A stretch of 7,450 nucleotides of DNA from Desulfotomaculum sp. (lineage in GTDB: Bacteria; Bacillota; Desulfotomaculia; Desulfotomaculales; Desulfohalotomaculaceae): assembly GCA_021129815.1 (NCBI GenBank), contig JAJOKN010000085.1, positions 22,944-30,393 on the forward strand. The letters are read 5' to 3'. This document shows, one piece after another, positions 1 to 6,747 of the stretch; position 1 is the first letter of the stretch, and each line of letters begins with the position of its first letter. The notes under the pieces were generated by a model, which worked only from the letters and a program-made list of their open reading frames with translations, was not told where the DNA came from and did no database searches. Both the position numbers and the translations under genes were made by a program.

Positions 1-1051
1 GTGGATCCGTAGCCACATAAGCTCCCAAAGCATTATTTATCTCATACCTCAAACTCGCTGCTAAATCATTTAAATTTGACTTAAATTCTATAATATTTTG
101 CCTTGCCCTCTCCAGTCCCAAAAGCGAACCACCTGTAGCGGTATCGTTGCGATTAGCTGTAAGACTATAATTGCTACTACTACTTCCACTATACTGCAAC
201 TTAATTTCATTATTATTAGTAACACTCAAACTAAACGCTGTAGTAGGCACGTTTGTATTATTTATATTATCTTTCAAGTCAAAAACAAAAAACTTAAAGA
301 CCTCAAACTTTCCTGTAGGCTTTCCATTTACTGTTTCAAACACCACATCTACCGGACCAAACTTGCTGAGCTCTTCTAACAGCATATCACGCTTATCCAA
401 TAAGTCATTTGGTTGCTGTCCCGTATCGTATATTCTAACTATTGATTTCGTTAAATTTTGTATCTGCTGCATTATCTCATTTATGCGGTCAACTTGATCC
501 TTAAGCTGTCCTCTCACTACACTGCTACCGTTTATCTCTGCAACGCTCTTTTCTATGCTGTCAAGCTGATCGTAGGTATATTGCATCAAAGACGCCAGCT
601 CATCTGCCAACTCCACCAGCGCTGCTTTTGAGCCGGGATCCTGAGGAGTGTTCTCCAAGTGCATCCAAGCTTTAAACATCTCCACAATTCTATCGCTTAT
701 ACCTGCCACCGAAGGCTCTGCAAACACTGCCTCTGCTCTTGCAAGCACCATAAGCTGATCTTCCCAGTAATGATTGTCAGTAAAAGTCTTCCTCACATTC
801 GCATCTAAGTATTCATCTCGCACGCGGCGTATCATCTCTATTTCCACACCTGTGCCGAACTGCCCGGGATTTGCAGAGCTGTTGATATGTGGCATACCAA
901 ACGGGTCGCTCATTACTTTCACTGCTTTCTGCCTCGAATACCCCGGAGTGCTGGCATTAGCAAGATTGTGTCCCACTACATCCATTGCACGCCTGTGCAC
1001 ATTCACTCCGCGCCGCGCTGTCTCTATACCAAAAAAAGTACCTGTGGGCAC
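1..1051 (-). CDS. flgK: Flagellar hook-associated protein 1 (FlgK), 3' end outside window
   Basis: FlgK is the first of the two hook-filament junction proteins; it is exported through the flagellar type III apparatus and assembles at the distal end of the hook before the filament grows. The frame is open from a GTG at 1051 to the window edge, giving 350 complete codons; the family usually has about 450-650 residues, so the C-terminal part is missing only because the window ends. The N-terminus has the flagellar rod/hook signature: TFFGIETARRG at residues 5-15 and VVGHNLANASTPGYSRQ at residues 25-41. The central part is helical and then rich in Ser, Thr and Asn, as in the variable outer domain. 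The GTG start is supported by an AGGAGG seven bases upstream. The gene lies 40 bases after flgN, its likely export chaperone, and probably shares its transcript. The identification is firm. Confidence 0.95.
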   Translation of the reverse strand, partial: MPTGTFFGIETARRGVNVHRRAMDVVGHNLANASTPGYSRQKAVKVMSDPFGMPHINSSANPGQFGTGVEIEMIRRVRDEYLDANVRKTFTDNHYWEDQLMVLARAEAVFAEPSVAGISDRIVEMFKAWMHLENTPQDPGSKAALVELADELASLMQYTYDQLDSIEKSVAEINGSSVVRGQLKDQVDRINEIMQQIQNLTKSIVRIYDTGQQPNDLLDKRDMLLEELSKFGPVDVVFETVNGKPTGKFEVFKFFVFDLKDNINNTNVPTTAFSLSVTNNNEIKLQYSGSSSSNYSLTANRNDTATGGSLLGLERARQNIIEFKSNLNDLAASLRYEINNALGAYVATDP

Positions 1052-1055
1052 TTTA

Positions 1056-1065
1056 CCCCCTCCTC
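1056..1065 (-). promoter_or_regulatory. Ribosome binding site of flgK (supports GTG start)
   Basis: The minus strand reads GAGGAGGGGG here. The AGGAGG core at 1059-1064 ends seven bases before the GTG at 1051. This strong site decides the non-ATG start; the reading frame beginning there goes straight into the conserved FlgK N-terminal motif. Confidence 0.85.
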
Positions 1066-1091
1066 AATAACAAAAAATATTTTTAAGACAA

Positions 1092-1589
1092 CTATACAGT
1101 TTTATTCAACACGCTAAAGCCCGACTGTTCTTTGTTGCTCTTAGGCTCGTAAGTAAGCGAAGTACCGCTTTTTATTATGTTGAGCACTGTGTTAACCACA
1201 CTCAGCGCTTGCTTTATCAGCACAGCATTTATTTCGTTGATTTCTTTTACTTCTTTAAACCGCTCATCAAATTTTAACTTGATTTCCTGCAATTCTTTCT
1301 TTATTATTTCATCTGGAACAGAATTCGTTATCAATTCACTCACAGTAACATCTTTTTTATCGCTTTTACAGGCTTTGGCAATTTCTAGTTGTATATCCTC
1401 TCTCCTGGCATCCAAATACTGCATTTCTTTTGAAAGCGCTGTCAACCGCTGCAAAGTGCTGTTTATCATATTAATATCTGTCTTGCGCAGCGCTTCATTT
1501 TGCTCATGCAAAACAGCAAGTATCTCCCCTAAAATATCGTACTGTTCTTTTAAGATTTTCATCAAGTTCTCAAAAAGCTTAACACTCAT
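1092..1589 (-). CDS. flgN: Flagellar export chaperone FlgN
   Basis: FlgN is a cytoplasmic chaperone that binds the C-terminal regions of FlgK and FlgL and delivers them to the flagellar export gate. The product is 165 residues, normal for the family, and appears almost wholly helical, with long Lys/Glu/Leu-rich heptad-like stretches over about residues 1-135. Near the C-terminus comes an INAVLIKQALSVVNTVLNII stretch, the usual FlgN pattern of an Asn/Leu-rich helix followed by a short polar tail. I chose the ATG at 1589 (MSVKLFENL) over the in-frame ATG at 1619 because AAAAGGAG stands ten bases before the inner one while nothing like a ribosome binding site precedes the outer one. FlgN sequences are weakly conserved, so the call rests on the fold pattern, the length and above all the position between flgM and its client flgK. 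Confidence 0.88.
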   Translation of the reverse strand: MSVKLFENLMKILKEQYDILGEILAVLHEQNEALRKTDINMINSTLQRLTALSKEMQYLDARREDIQLEIAKACKSDKKDVTVSELITNSVPDEIIKKELQEIKLKFDERFKEVKEINEINAVLIKQALSVVNTVLNIIKSGTSLTYEPKSNKEQSGFSVLNKTV

Positions 1590-1599
1590 ATTAAATCTG

Positions 1600-1607
1600 C
1601 TCCTTTT
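1600..1607 (-). promoter_or_regulatory. Ribosome binding site of flgN (decides start)
   Basis: AAAAGGAG on the minus strand, ten bases before the ATG at 1589. The spacing is a little long, but the longer frame's ATG at 1619 lies upstream of this site and has none of its own, so the inner start is preferred. Confidence 0.7.
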
Positions 1608-1627
1608 AAGCAGGCTCATTGTAAAAG

Positions 1628-1924
1628 CTATACTAATAGATCAACCTTGCTCTCCTCTATTATAGCCGCCGCAATTTTTTTAGCTGAAGGCGCATAAGTG
1701 CCTTGTTCTATTTTATGCTTTAAATCCAATACCAGTTCTTCTCTAACTTCCGGCACTTTTTTCATCTCTGCTTTAAATTTTTGCAAGTCTCGCGCCCTAT
1801 TCGAAATCTCTAAACTGTCAGTCTCCACATGTTTTTTAAGGCTTGAGCTTTCAGATTTACTGTCTACTTGCTGCGGCTTATATAGTTTTGCAATATCAGC
1901 CCTATTAAAACTCGTTATTTTCAT
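1628..1924 (-). CDS. flgM: Anti-sigma-28 factor FlgM
   Basis: FlgM binds the flagellar sigma factor (sigma-28, called SigD in Bacillus) and keeps late flagellar genes silent; it is relieved by export through the finished hook-basal body or, in some Gram-positives, by other means. The product is 98 residues, typical for the family. The first part (about residues 1-50) is polar and probably disordered (MKITSFNRADIAKLYKPQ). The C-terminal half carries the sigma-binding helices with the hallmark pattern DLKHKIEQGTYAPSAKKIA, which matches the family form of Leu, Lys, Ile, then Gly-x-Tyr, then a Lys-Ile-Ala helix. The start at ATG 1924 is chosen over an ATG at 1939 because GGAGTTGAG overlaps and follows the outer codon and serves the inner one. 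A sigma-28-type promoter lies about 95 bases upstream. flgN follows after 38 bases. Confidence 0.95.
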   Translation of the reverse strand: MKITSFNRADIAKLYKPQQVDSKSESSSLKKHVETDSLEISNRARDLQKFKAEMKKVPEVREELVLDLKHKIEQGTYAPSAKKIAAAIIEESKVDLLV

Positions 1925-1928
1925 AATA

Positions 1929-1937
1929 CTCAACTCC
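1929..1937 (-). promoter_or_regulatory. Ribosome binding site of flgM (decides start)
   Basis: GGAGTTGAG on the minus strand; its GGAG core (1934-1937) is nine bases before the ATG at 1924. It overlaps the G of the in-frame ATG at 1939, which therefore cannot use it and has no other such site in front of it. Confidence 0.75.
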
Positions 1938-2018
1938 ATTCTAAAAAACTACAAACTTTATCATTGACTTTCAAACACATTTTTCCCTGCAACAACTTTA
2001 TGTCACCATTTTATTTTT

Positions 2019-2045
2019 TAATCGACTACCGCTGTCAAAACTTTA
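2019..2045 (-). promoter_or_regulatory. Sigma-28 (SigD/FliA-type) promoter for flgM-flgN-flgK
   Basis: Read on the minus strand, the -35 element TAAAGTTT (2045-2038) is followed by an 11-base spacer and the -10 element GTCGATTA (2026-2019). The known sigma-28 consensus is TAAAGTTT, 11 bases, GCCGATAA: the -35 matches 8 of 8, the spacer is exact, and the -10 matches 6 of 8 including the CGAT core. Transcription would begin near 2012 and leave a leader of about 88 bases before flgM. The position between cheB and flgM and the known late-class control of flgM in other bacteria fit this call. It is read by eye from the sequence and has not been scored against a background model. Confidence 0.75.
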
Positions 2046-2076
2046 TACTACTTTTTGTTAAAACTCTATACTACTT
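2033..2076. repeat. Imperfect 21-bp direct repeat at the cheB end and flgM promoter
   Basis: The two copies lie at 2033-2053 and 2056-2076, a period of 23 bases. They differ at two positions (19 of 21 identical); on the minus strand both contain AGTAGTATA, one base, then AGTTTT. The copy at 2056-2076 contains the last codons and the TAA stop of cheB; the copy at 2033-2053 supplies the -35 element of the sigma-28-type promoter. It looks like a small tandem duplication, or a paired protein-binding site; the sequence alone does not tell which. Confidence 0.85.
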
Positions 2077-3149
2077 AAAATATTAACTATTTCTTCAGCA
2101 ATTTTATTTCTTGGCAGTACTTTAAGTGCAGCTCCAAGACTTATAGCTGCAGCTGGCATGCCAAACACCACACATGTGCTCTCATCTTCTGCAATGGAAA
2201 TTCCTCCAAGCTTGCGAATTTTAAGCAGTCCTTTCGCACCGTCCCTTCCCATACCTGTAAGCAGTACTCCTAAAATTTTTCCACCATACACTTTTATAGC
2301 AGCTTCTATCACCCTATCAACCGAAGGTCTAAAATCCGCTGGAGGAACAGGTTTATCACAGTCAGAAAGTTTAATCGCAACACTGCTGCCTCTTTTAACA
2401 AACCCCAATTCACATCCAGCAGGTGCCACTATCACTCTTCCCGGCACAACCTCATCTCCTGTTTTGCCATGAATTACTTCTAATTTACTCCTTCTATTTA
2501 AATGTTCTGCCAATGATTCCGAAAACCCTTTAGGTATATGTTGAACTATCACAATTCCCACAGGAAAATTAGCAGGCAAAGCTGGTATTACATGTTGCAG
2601 CGCTGCTGGCCCACCTGTAGAACTGCCTATAATTACTATTTCTATCTTTTTACGAGCTCCCACAGGTAAAGCGCTTGCGTAATCCATGCCAGCCCTGTAT
2701 GCTGGTTTTGACAAAACAGTGCTTATGCTTCTAATCGCTTTTGAACCAGCCACTGCACGTATCTTAGCAGCTAGTTCCTTAACCATAGATCCCAACTGTG
2801 CTGAGTTTGTAGGCTTGGGTACAAAATCAACTGCACCTGCTGCCAGCGCTTCCATCGTAGCCTTTGCACCTTCTGTTGTATGCGCGCTCAGCATTATAAC
2901 AGATACAGGGCATTCCCTCATTATTTTCCGCACAGCAGAAATGCCATCCATATTGGGCATTTCTACATCCATCGTCACAACTTGAGGTTTTAACTTTTTA
3001 ATTTGCTCTATTGCTTCCAATCCATCTTTTGCCTTACCTATCACTTTTATGCCTTTTTCAGCATTTAAAAACCTCGTTATCAAGCTGCGTACAAGCGCTG
3101 AATCGTCCACTACTAACGTTTTTACATCTCCAATTGTATTAACTTGCAT
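2058..3149 (-). CDS. cheB: Chemotaxis response regulator and protein-glutamate methylesterase/deamidase CheB
   Basis: CheB removes methyl groups from receptor glutamates and deamidates receptor glutamines; phosphorylation by CheA raises its activity, giving adaptation. The 363-residue product has the standard two parts. The receiver domain (about 8-130) shows acidic D15 and D16, phosphoacceptor D61 in DVEMPNMDG, S88 and K112 in FVPKP. After a linker, the esterase domain (about 168-360) shows the catalytic set: S177 in GSSTGG, H204 in VQHIPKGF and D303 in LTGMGRDGA. The start at ATG 3149 has AGGAG six bases upstream. A longer frame would begin at a TTG (3170) before that site and is less likely. 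The start overlaps the end of cheA by 11 bases, and the ribosome binding site lies inside cheA, so translation is probably coupled. The frame is complete, with all key residues present. Confidence 0.97.
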   Translation of the reverse strand: MQVNTIGDVKTLVVDDSALVRSLITRFLNAEKGIKVIGKAKDGLEAIEQIKKLKPQVVTMDVEMPNMDGISAVRKIMRECPVSVIMLSAHTTEGAKATMEALAAGAVDFVPKPTNSAQLGSMVKELAAKIRAVAGSKAIRSISTVLSKPAYRAGMDYASALPVGARKKIEIVIIGSSTGGPAALQHVIPALPANFPVGIVIVQHIPKGFSESLAEHLNRRSKLEVIHGKTGDEVVPGRVIVAPAGCELGFVKRGSSVAIKLSDCDKPVPPADFRPSVDRVIEAAIKVYGGKILGVLLTGMGRDGAKGLLKIRKLGGISIAEDESTCVVFGMPAAAISLGAALKVLPRNKIAEEIVNILSSIEF

Positions 3150-5307
3150 ACTGCACTCCTGCCATTTCAATTTCTCTTGATTCTACCCCTTTTGTCTGCT
3201 TTACCAAACCGCGCGCGTCAATTATAAGTGCTACGCTTCCATCTCCTAATATAGTAGCCCCCGAAAGACCATCTATATCACCTAAATAATCTCCCAGTGA
3301 TTTTATAACAACTTCTTGTTCACCTAACAATTTATCCACCACAACAGCAGCACATTTATCCATTGAAGTTATTATCACAACAAACAGCTCTTTACTTAAG
3401 TCTGCATCTTCATGAGTATTATCAACAATACCAAAATGTTCTTTTAACCTTAAAAGCGGTACAATCTTATCTCTAACCACTATAACTTCACTGTTTCCAA
3501 TGCTTTTAATTTCATCTTCTGATACGCGCAGAGTTTCCTGCACATTAGCCATAGGAAAAGCATAAATTTGATCGCCTAAGCTGATCATCAAAGAACGTAT
3601 AATTGCAAGAGTAAGCGGCAATCGAATGGTAAATCTAGTCCCGACATTGATTTCTGAATGCACCTCTACTACACCATTGATCTGCTCTATAGCAGTGCGC
3701 ACCACGTCCATACCAACGCCTCTGCCTGAAAGATCGCTGACTTCATCTTTAGTGGAAAATCCCGACCTGAATATTAGATCGAGCACTTCTTTGTCACTCA
3801 TTCTCTCTACTGTTTCTCTGTCATACAAGCCGCGTTCAACCGCTTTTTCTCTGATTTTTTGCACATCTATACCTTTTCCATCATCTTCTATTATTATAAC
3901 TATATGGCTCTCATGATAAGAAGCTTTGAGCAAAAGCTTGCCTTTTCTTGGTTTTCCTTTCTTTACGCGCTCTTCTGGTGTTTCAATCCCATGATCTATA
4001 GCATTTCTTATCAAGTGAATAAGAGGGTCGCCAATCATCTCAATCACATTGCGGTCCAACTCCGTTTCTTTTCCTTCTACGATAAAGTCTATTTCCTTGC
4101 CAAGTTTTTGAGCTGTATCACGCACCATACGCGGAAAACGATTGAATATCTGCGATATAGGCAACATGCGAGCTTTCATTATCTGTTCCTGCAACTCTCC
4201 AGCAACATACCCCAAATGATTTGACATTTCGCTCAAAGATTCTATCAATTCATCAGAGCCGTACTTGCTTTCAAACAATTCCACAAATCTATTCAAACGC
4301 GTTCGTTCTATAACTAGTTCCCCTACGAGGTTCATCAAATTATCGAGTTTTTGCACATCAACGCGCACAGTTTTTACAGGTTTTACAGCATGAGCACTGC
4401 TCGCCGCTGCACTCTTGCTGGTTTTCTCCTTTGCAGGTGTTGCACTTGCTTTTGCGCTTTTTGTTTCCCTTTCATCTGTTGATCTTTCTTTGTCAGCTTT
4501 TAAATCATCACTGTCCTCTCTTTTAGTTTCTGACTCTTGAAGGCTGATGGCACTTACTTGCACGTTTTCAACTTCTGCAATACTCATAAGCATATTCTTA
4601 ATTTGATCTTGGTCTTCTTTAGTTAAATACACAACCTCAAAACTCAAGTCGAACTTCCCATCTTGCAAATCCTCAGCAGATGGAACACTTTTTACAATTT
4701 CTCCGCTTTTTTGCAAAGTTTCAAAAATCAAGAAAGCTCTCACTTCTTTCATCTGGCAGCCTTCATCTAAATCAACCTTTATCTTATATGCTGTAAATCC
4801 TCTAAGCTCCGCCTCGCTGATTACCTCAGCCAGTGCATCATCAACTTCTATGTTTTCGGATTTTTTTTCTTGTTCAGAGTCTTGTTTCAAAGGAGCTTGG
4901 TCATAAGCCTTCTCAATGCTTTCACTACTATCGCTTTTAAAATAAGACGATAATTTTGACAAAACATCACTTATATCAACATTTAAACTCGGATCTGTTA
5001 TTTCATCTTTTAGCATCTTTAAAACATCTAGCGCTTCAAACAATACATTTATCATCTCTGATGTTACAGTTATTTTGCCGCTGCGAATTTTATCAAACAG
5101 GTTTTCAATTTCATGCGTAAGCTTGGTCATTTTTTCATAACCCATTATGCCTGAAGAACCTTTAATTGTATGTGCTGCGCGAAATATCTCCTGAAGTACT
5201 TCTTGATTATTTACATCCTGTTCTAATATCAACAAGTTATCATTTATTATCTGTAACTTTTCTTCTAACTCATCCATAAAAACACTGATTTCAACATCTG
5301 AAAACAT
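3139..5307 (-). CDS. cheA: Chemotaxis histidine kinase CheA
   Basis: CheA is the cytoplasmic kinase that, coupled to chemoreceptors by CheW, phosphorylates CheY and CheB. The 722-residue product shows the full five-domain order. P1 (about 1-125) has phosphoacceptor H46 in AAHTIKGSSG. A CheY/CheB-binding P2-like domain spans about 170-256. A Lys/Ser/Ala/Glu-rich linker (257-310) has low complexity. P3 dimerisation helices (about 311-385) begin at VKTVRVDVQKLDNLMNLVGE. The P4 ATP-binding domain (about 386-565) has the N box HLIRNAIDHG (431-440), the G1 box EDDGKGI (474-480), the F box near 513-521 and the G2 box GRGVGMD (528-534). The CheW-like P5 domain runs from about 568 to 705. The ATG at 5307 has AAAGGAG upstream at a rather long spacing of 11 bases. 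cheW lies 51 bases before it, and cheB overlaps its end. No key residue is missing. Confidence 0.97.
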   Translation of the reverse strand: MFSDVEISVFMDELEEKLQIINDNLLILEQDVNNQEVLQEIFRAAHTIKGSSGIMGYEKMTKLTHEIENLFDKIRSGKITVTSEMINVLFEALDVLKMLKDEITDPSLNVDISDVLSKLSSYFKSDSSESIEKAYDQAPLKQDSEQEKKSENIEVDDALAEVISEAELRGFTAYKIKVDLDEGCQMKEVRAFLIFETLQKSGEIVKSVPSAEDLQDGKFDLSFEVVYLTKEDQDQIKNMLMSIAEVENVQVSAISLQESETKREDSDDLKADKERSTDERETKSAKASATPAKEKTSKSAAASSAHAVKPVKTVRVDVQKLDNLMNLVGELVIERTRLNRFVELFESKYGSDELIESLSEMSNHLGYVAGELQEQIMKARMLPISQIFNRFPRMVRDTAQKLGKEIDFIVEGKETELDRNVIEMIGDPLIHLIRNAIDHGIETPEERVKKGKPRKGKLLLKASYHESHIVIIIEDDGKGIDVQKIREKAVERGLYDRETVERMSDKEVLDLIFRSGFSTKDEVSDLSGRGVGMDVVRTAIEQINGVVEVHSEINVGTRFTIRLPLTLAIIRSLMISLGDQIYAFPMANVQETLRVSEDEIKSIGNSEVIVVRDKIVPLLRLKEHFGIVDNTHEDADLSKELFVVIITSMDKCAAVVVDKLLGEQEVVIKSLGDYLGDIDGLSGATILGDGSVALIIDARGLVKQTKGVESREIEMAGVQYAS
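3156..3160 (-). promoter_or_regulatory. Ribosome binding site of cheB inside cheA (decides start)
   Basis: AGGAG on the minus strand, six bases before the ATG at 3149. It lies within the last codons of cheA. It decides the cheB start against the TTG at 3170, which lies upstream of this site. Confidence 0.75.
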
Positions 5308-5358
5308 GAAAGCTTAAGCTCCTTTCAATTAACTCAAACACAAAGTATCAATCAAAAC

Positions 5359-5871
5359 TCACATTGCCATTTGCTGTAGCTCTTCTGTCTCATGCCCATA
5401 TAAAATTCTGTTGTGATCTATCAAAATAATCAATCTGTCATTTACTTTTGCAATACCTTTTAAGTAGGCAATATCAATTTGTACTCCAGCAAATGAAGTT
5501 CCACTCACCACCTCTGGAGGTGGTTCTAAAGAATTTTCAGGAATACTCATCACTTCCTGCACAGCATCTACAATTATGCCAAACACAGTTTCTTTTACCT
5601 GTAAAACAATAATTCGCTTGTTAGAATTAACTGCAGCATCATCGCTGTTATCAATGTAATCATACCCCGATATGCCAAAACGTTTAGATAAATCTATAAT
5701 AGGTATCACGCTGCCGCGCAGCGATATTATTCCTTCTATAAAATCTGGCGCAGCAGGTATTTTCGTGATTTTTTCCATGCGGATAATCTCTTTCACCGCC
5801 ATGATATCCAGCGCATAGTCTTGATCTCCTAACTTAAACACCACAACTTGCTCCATTGTATCTGTACTCAT
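5359..5871 (-). CDS. cheW: Chemotaxis coupling protein CheW
   Basis: CheW links chemoreceptors to CheA in the polar signalling array by binding both the receptor tip and the CheA P5 domain. The product is a single CheW domain of 170 residues, slightly longer than the usual 140-160. Typical motifs are VVVFKLGDQDYALDI (9-23), with the pattern in which the domain begins, and the turn ISLRGSVIPIIDLSKRFG (49-66), which holds the conserved Arg-Gly and Ile-Asp-Leu. The extra length is mostly an acidic loop (about 70-85, YDYIDNSDDAAVNSN) between strands of the two halves, and a short Glu/Gln-rich tail. The ATG at 5871 has AAAGGGGTG close upstream. motB ends 58 bases before it and cheA starts 51 bases after it, so the gene fits in one transcript with both. 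The lack of a receiver domain makes CheV unlikely. Confidence 0.96.
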   Translation of the reverse strand: MSTDTMEQVVVFKLGDQDYALDIMAVKEIIRMEKITKIPAAPDFIEGIISLRGSVIPIIDLSKRFGISGYDYIDNSDDAAVNSNKRIIVLQVKETVFGIIVDAVQEVMSIPENSLEPPPEVVSGTSFAGVQIDIAYLKGIAKVNDRLIILIDHNRILYGHETEELQQMAM

Positions 5872-5929
5872 AATTGCACCCCTTTTCTAAATTTAAAATT
5901 ACAACGTCTGACAAATTTCTATCAATATG

Positions 5930-6730
5930 CTATTCACCGCTCTTTTTTAAGGTTTCAAGCATCCTGATTTTATCACCTGGTTCTATTTCATCGAAATCAT
6001 CTCTTAAAACCACTAAATCCACTCGCCTGTTATATTTTCGAGTTTCTTCTGTATCATTAGGTTTAACAGGACGATATTCACCATAGCCAGTAGCTGAAAG
6101 CCTTCTAGGATCTATTCCGCTTTCCTTCTGCAGTTTATGCAGCACAGCAAGTGCTCTGGCAGAAGATAACTCCCAATTAGAAGGAAAACGCGGCGTGTTG
6201 ATAGGCAAGTTATCCGTATGACCTTCAATTCTAATGTAATTATCAATTTCAGCCAGAATTTTCCCTATTTCAATAATAATTTCCTCAGATTCCTTAAACA
6301 TCTTATCTGAACCCAACGGAAAAAGCGCAACACCCATGAAACTAACAACAACACCTCGTTCTTCTAACGTCACCGTTATTTGATCTTGAAGTCCATGTTC
6401 TGCAATGTATTTTTCAAGTTTTTCCTTTACTTCCAATAGTTCCTGTACTTCCATAAACTCTTTTTGTTGTTCAACCAAATCCTCTGCATGCATTGGGTCA
6501 AAAGTACCCTCTGTAATTGTAGGTCCAGCATCGTAAACAATATCTCCTCCACCCCCTACAGTCTGCTGCACAGATCTTATAAGCGCTTCAAAGCGCTTTT
6601 CATCCACCCTGCTCATAACATACATCAATATAAAAAATATCAAAAGCATAGTTATCAAGTCTGCATAAGTAAATATCCACCTGTCTTTGTTGTCTTTTAT
6701 AACTTGAGCAGTCCGATTTCTTTTAGGCAT
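5930..6730 (-). CDS. motB: Flagellar stator protein MotB
   Basis: MotB is the stator subunit that anchors the MotA/MotB ion channel to peptidoglycan and carries the ion-binding aspartate. The 266-residue product has a short basic cytoplasmic N-terminus, then one membrane segment (about 18-39, WIFTYADLITMLLIFFILMY) with the essential aspartate at D24. A plug/linker region follows, with a Gly-rich turn at 59-62. The C-terminal OmpA-like peptidoglycan-binding domain (about 118-242) contains IRIEGHTDNLPI (166-177), the SSARAL motif (189-194) and NRRVDLVV (234-241). The ATG at 6730 has AAGGAAGGTGA six bases upstream, which includes the motA stop codon, so translation is probably coupled to motA. 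Whether the stator uses protons (MotB) or sodium ions (MotS/PomB type) cannot be settled from this sequence by eye. Confidence 0.95.
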   Translation of the reverse strand: MPKRNRTAQVIKDNKDRWIFTYADLITMLLIFFILMYVMSRVDEKRFEALIRSVQQTVGGGGDIVYDAGPTITEGTFDPMHAEDLVEQQKEFMEVQELLEVKEKLEKYIAEHGLQDQITVTLEERGVVVSFMGVALFPLGSDKMFKESEEIIIEIGKILAEIDNYIRIEGHTDNLPINTPRFPSNWELSSARALAVLHKLQKESGIDPRRLSATGYGEYRPVKPNDTEETRKYNRRVDLVVLRDDFDEIEPGDKIRMLETLKKSGE

Positions 6731-6736
6731 TATGAA

Positions 6737-6747
6737 TCACCTTCCTT
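6737..6747 (-). promoter_or_regulatory. Ribosome binding site of motB at the end of motA
   Basis: AAGGAAGGTGA on the minus strand, six bases before the ATG of motB at 6730. The final TGA is also the stop codon of motA, so ribosomes ending motA are placed at the motB start. Confidence 0.8.

Noticed and set aside
98..1070. Plus-strand open frames over the flgK region (for instance 98-379, 171-497 and 774-1070).
   Set aside because: They lie opposite the open flgK frame, have no family-like content, and lack consistent ribosome binding sites. They are antisense shadows.
1072..1084. AT-only palindrome (AAAAATATTTTT) between flgN and flgK, resembling a terminator.
   Set aside because: It has no GC stem or loop and stands just before the strong flgK ribosome binding site; a terminator here would cut flgK off from its transcript.
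1177..1967. Plus-strand open frames opposite flgN and flgM.
   Set aside because: Their Ser/Leu/Phe-rich products are the expected antisense image of Lys/Glu-rich helical genes and show no motif.
2008..2038. Possible sigma-A promoter before flgM: TTGACA (2038-2033) and TAAAAT (2013-2008) on the minus strand.
   Set aside because: The spacer is 19 bases, longer than the preferred 17, and the -35 overlaps the much better sigma-28-type site. It could add a basal start, but it is not supported well enough to list.
5872..5929. Possible promoter in the motB-cheW gap (TTGATA and TAATTT on the minus strand).
   Set aside because: The -10 is a poor match at 18-base spacing, and AT-rich DNA gives such matches by chance. 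No sigma-28-like site is present.
6581..6598. Two adjacent AAGCGCTT palindromes 10 bases apart, looking like a double operator.
   Set aside because: They lie inside motB and encode the conserved-type sequence KRFEALI after the membrane segment. The word is common throughout the window, so chance and codon use explain the pair.
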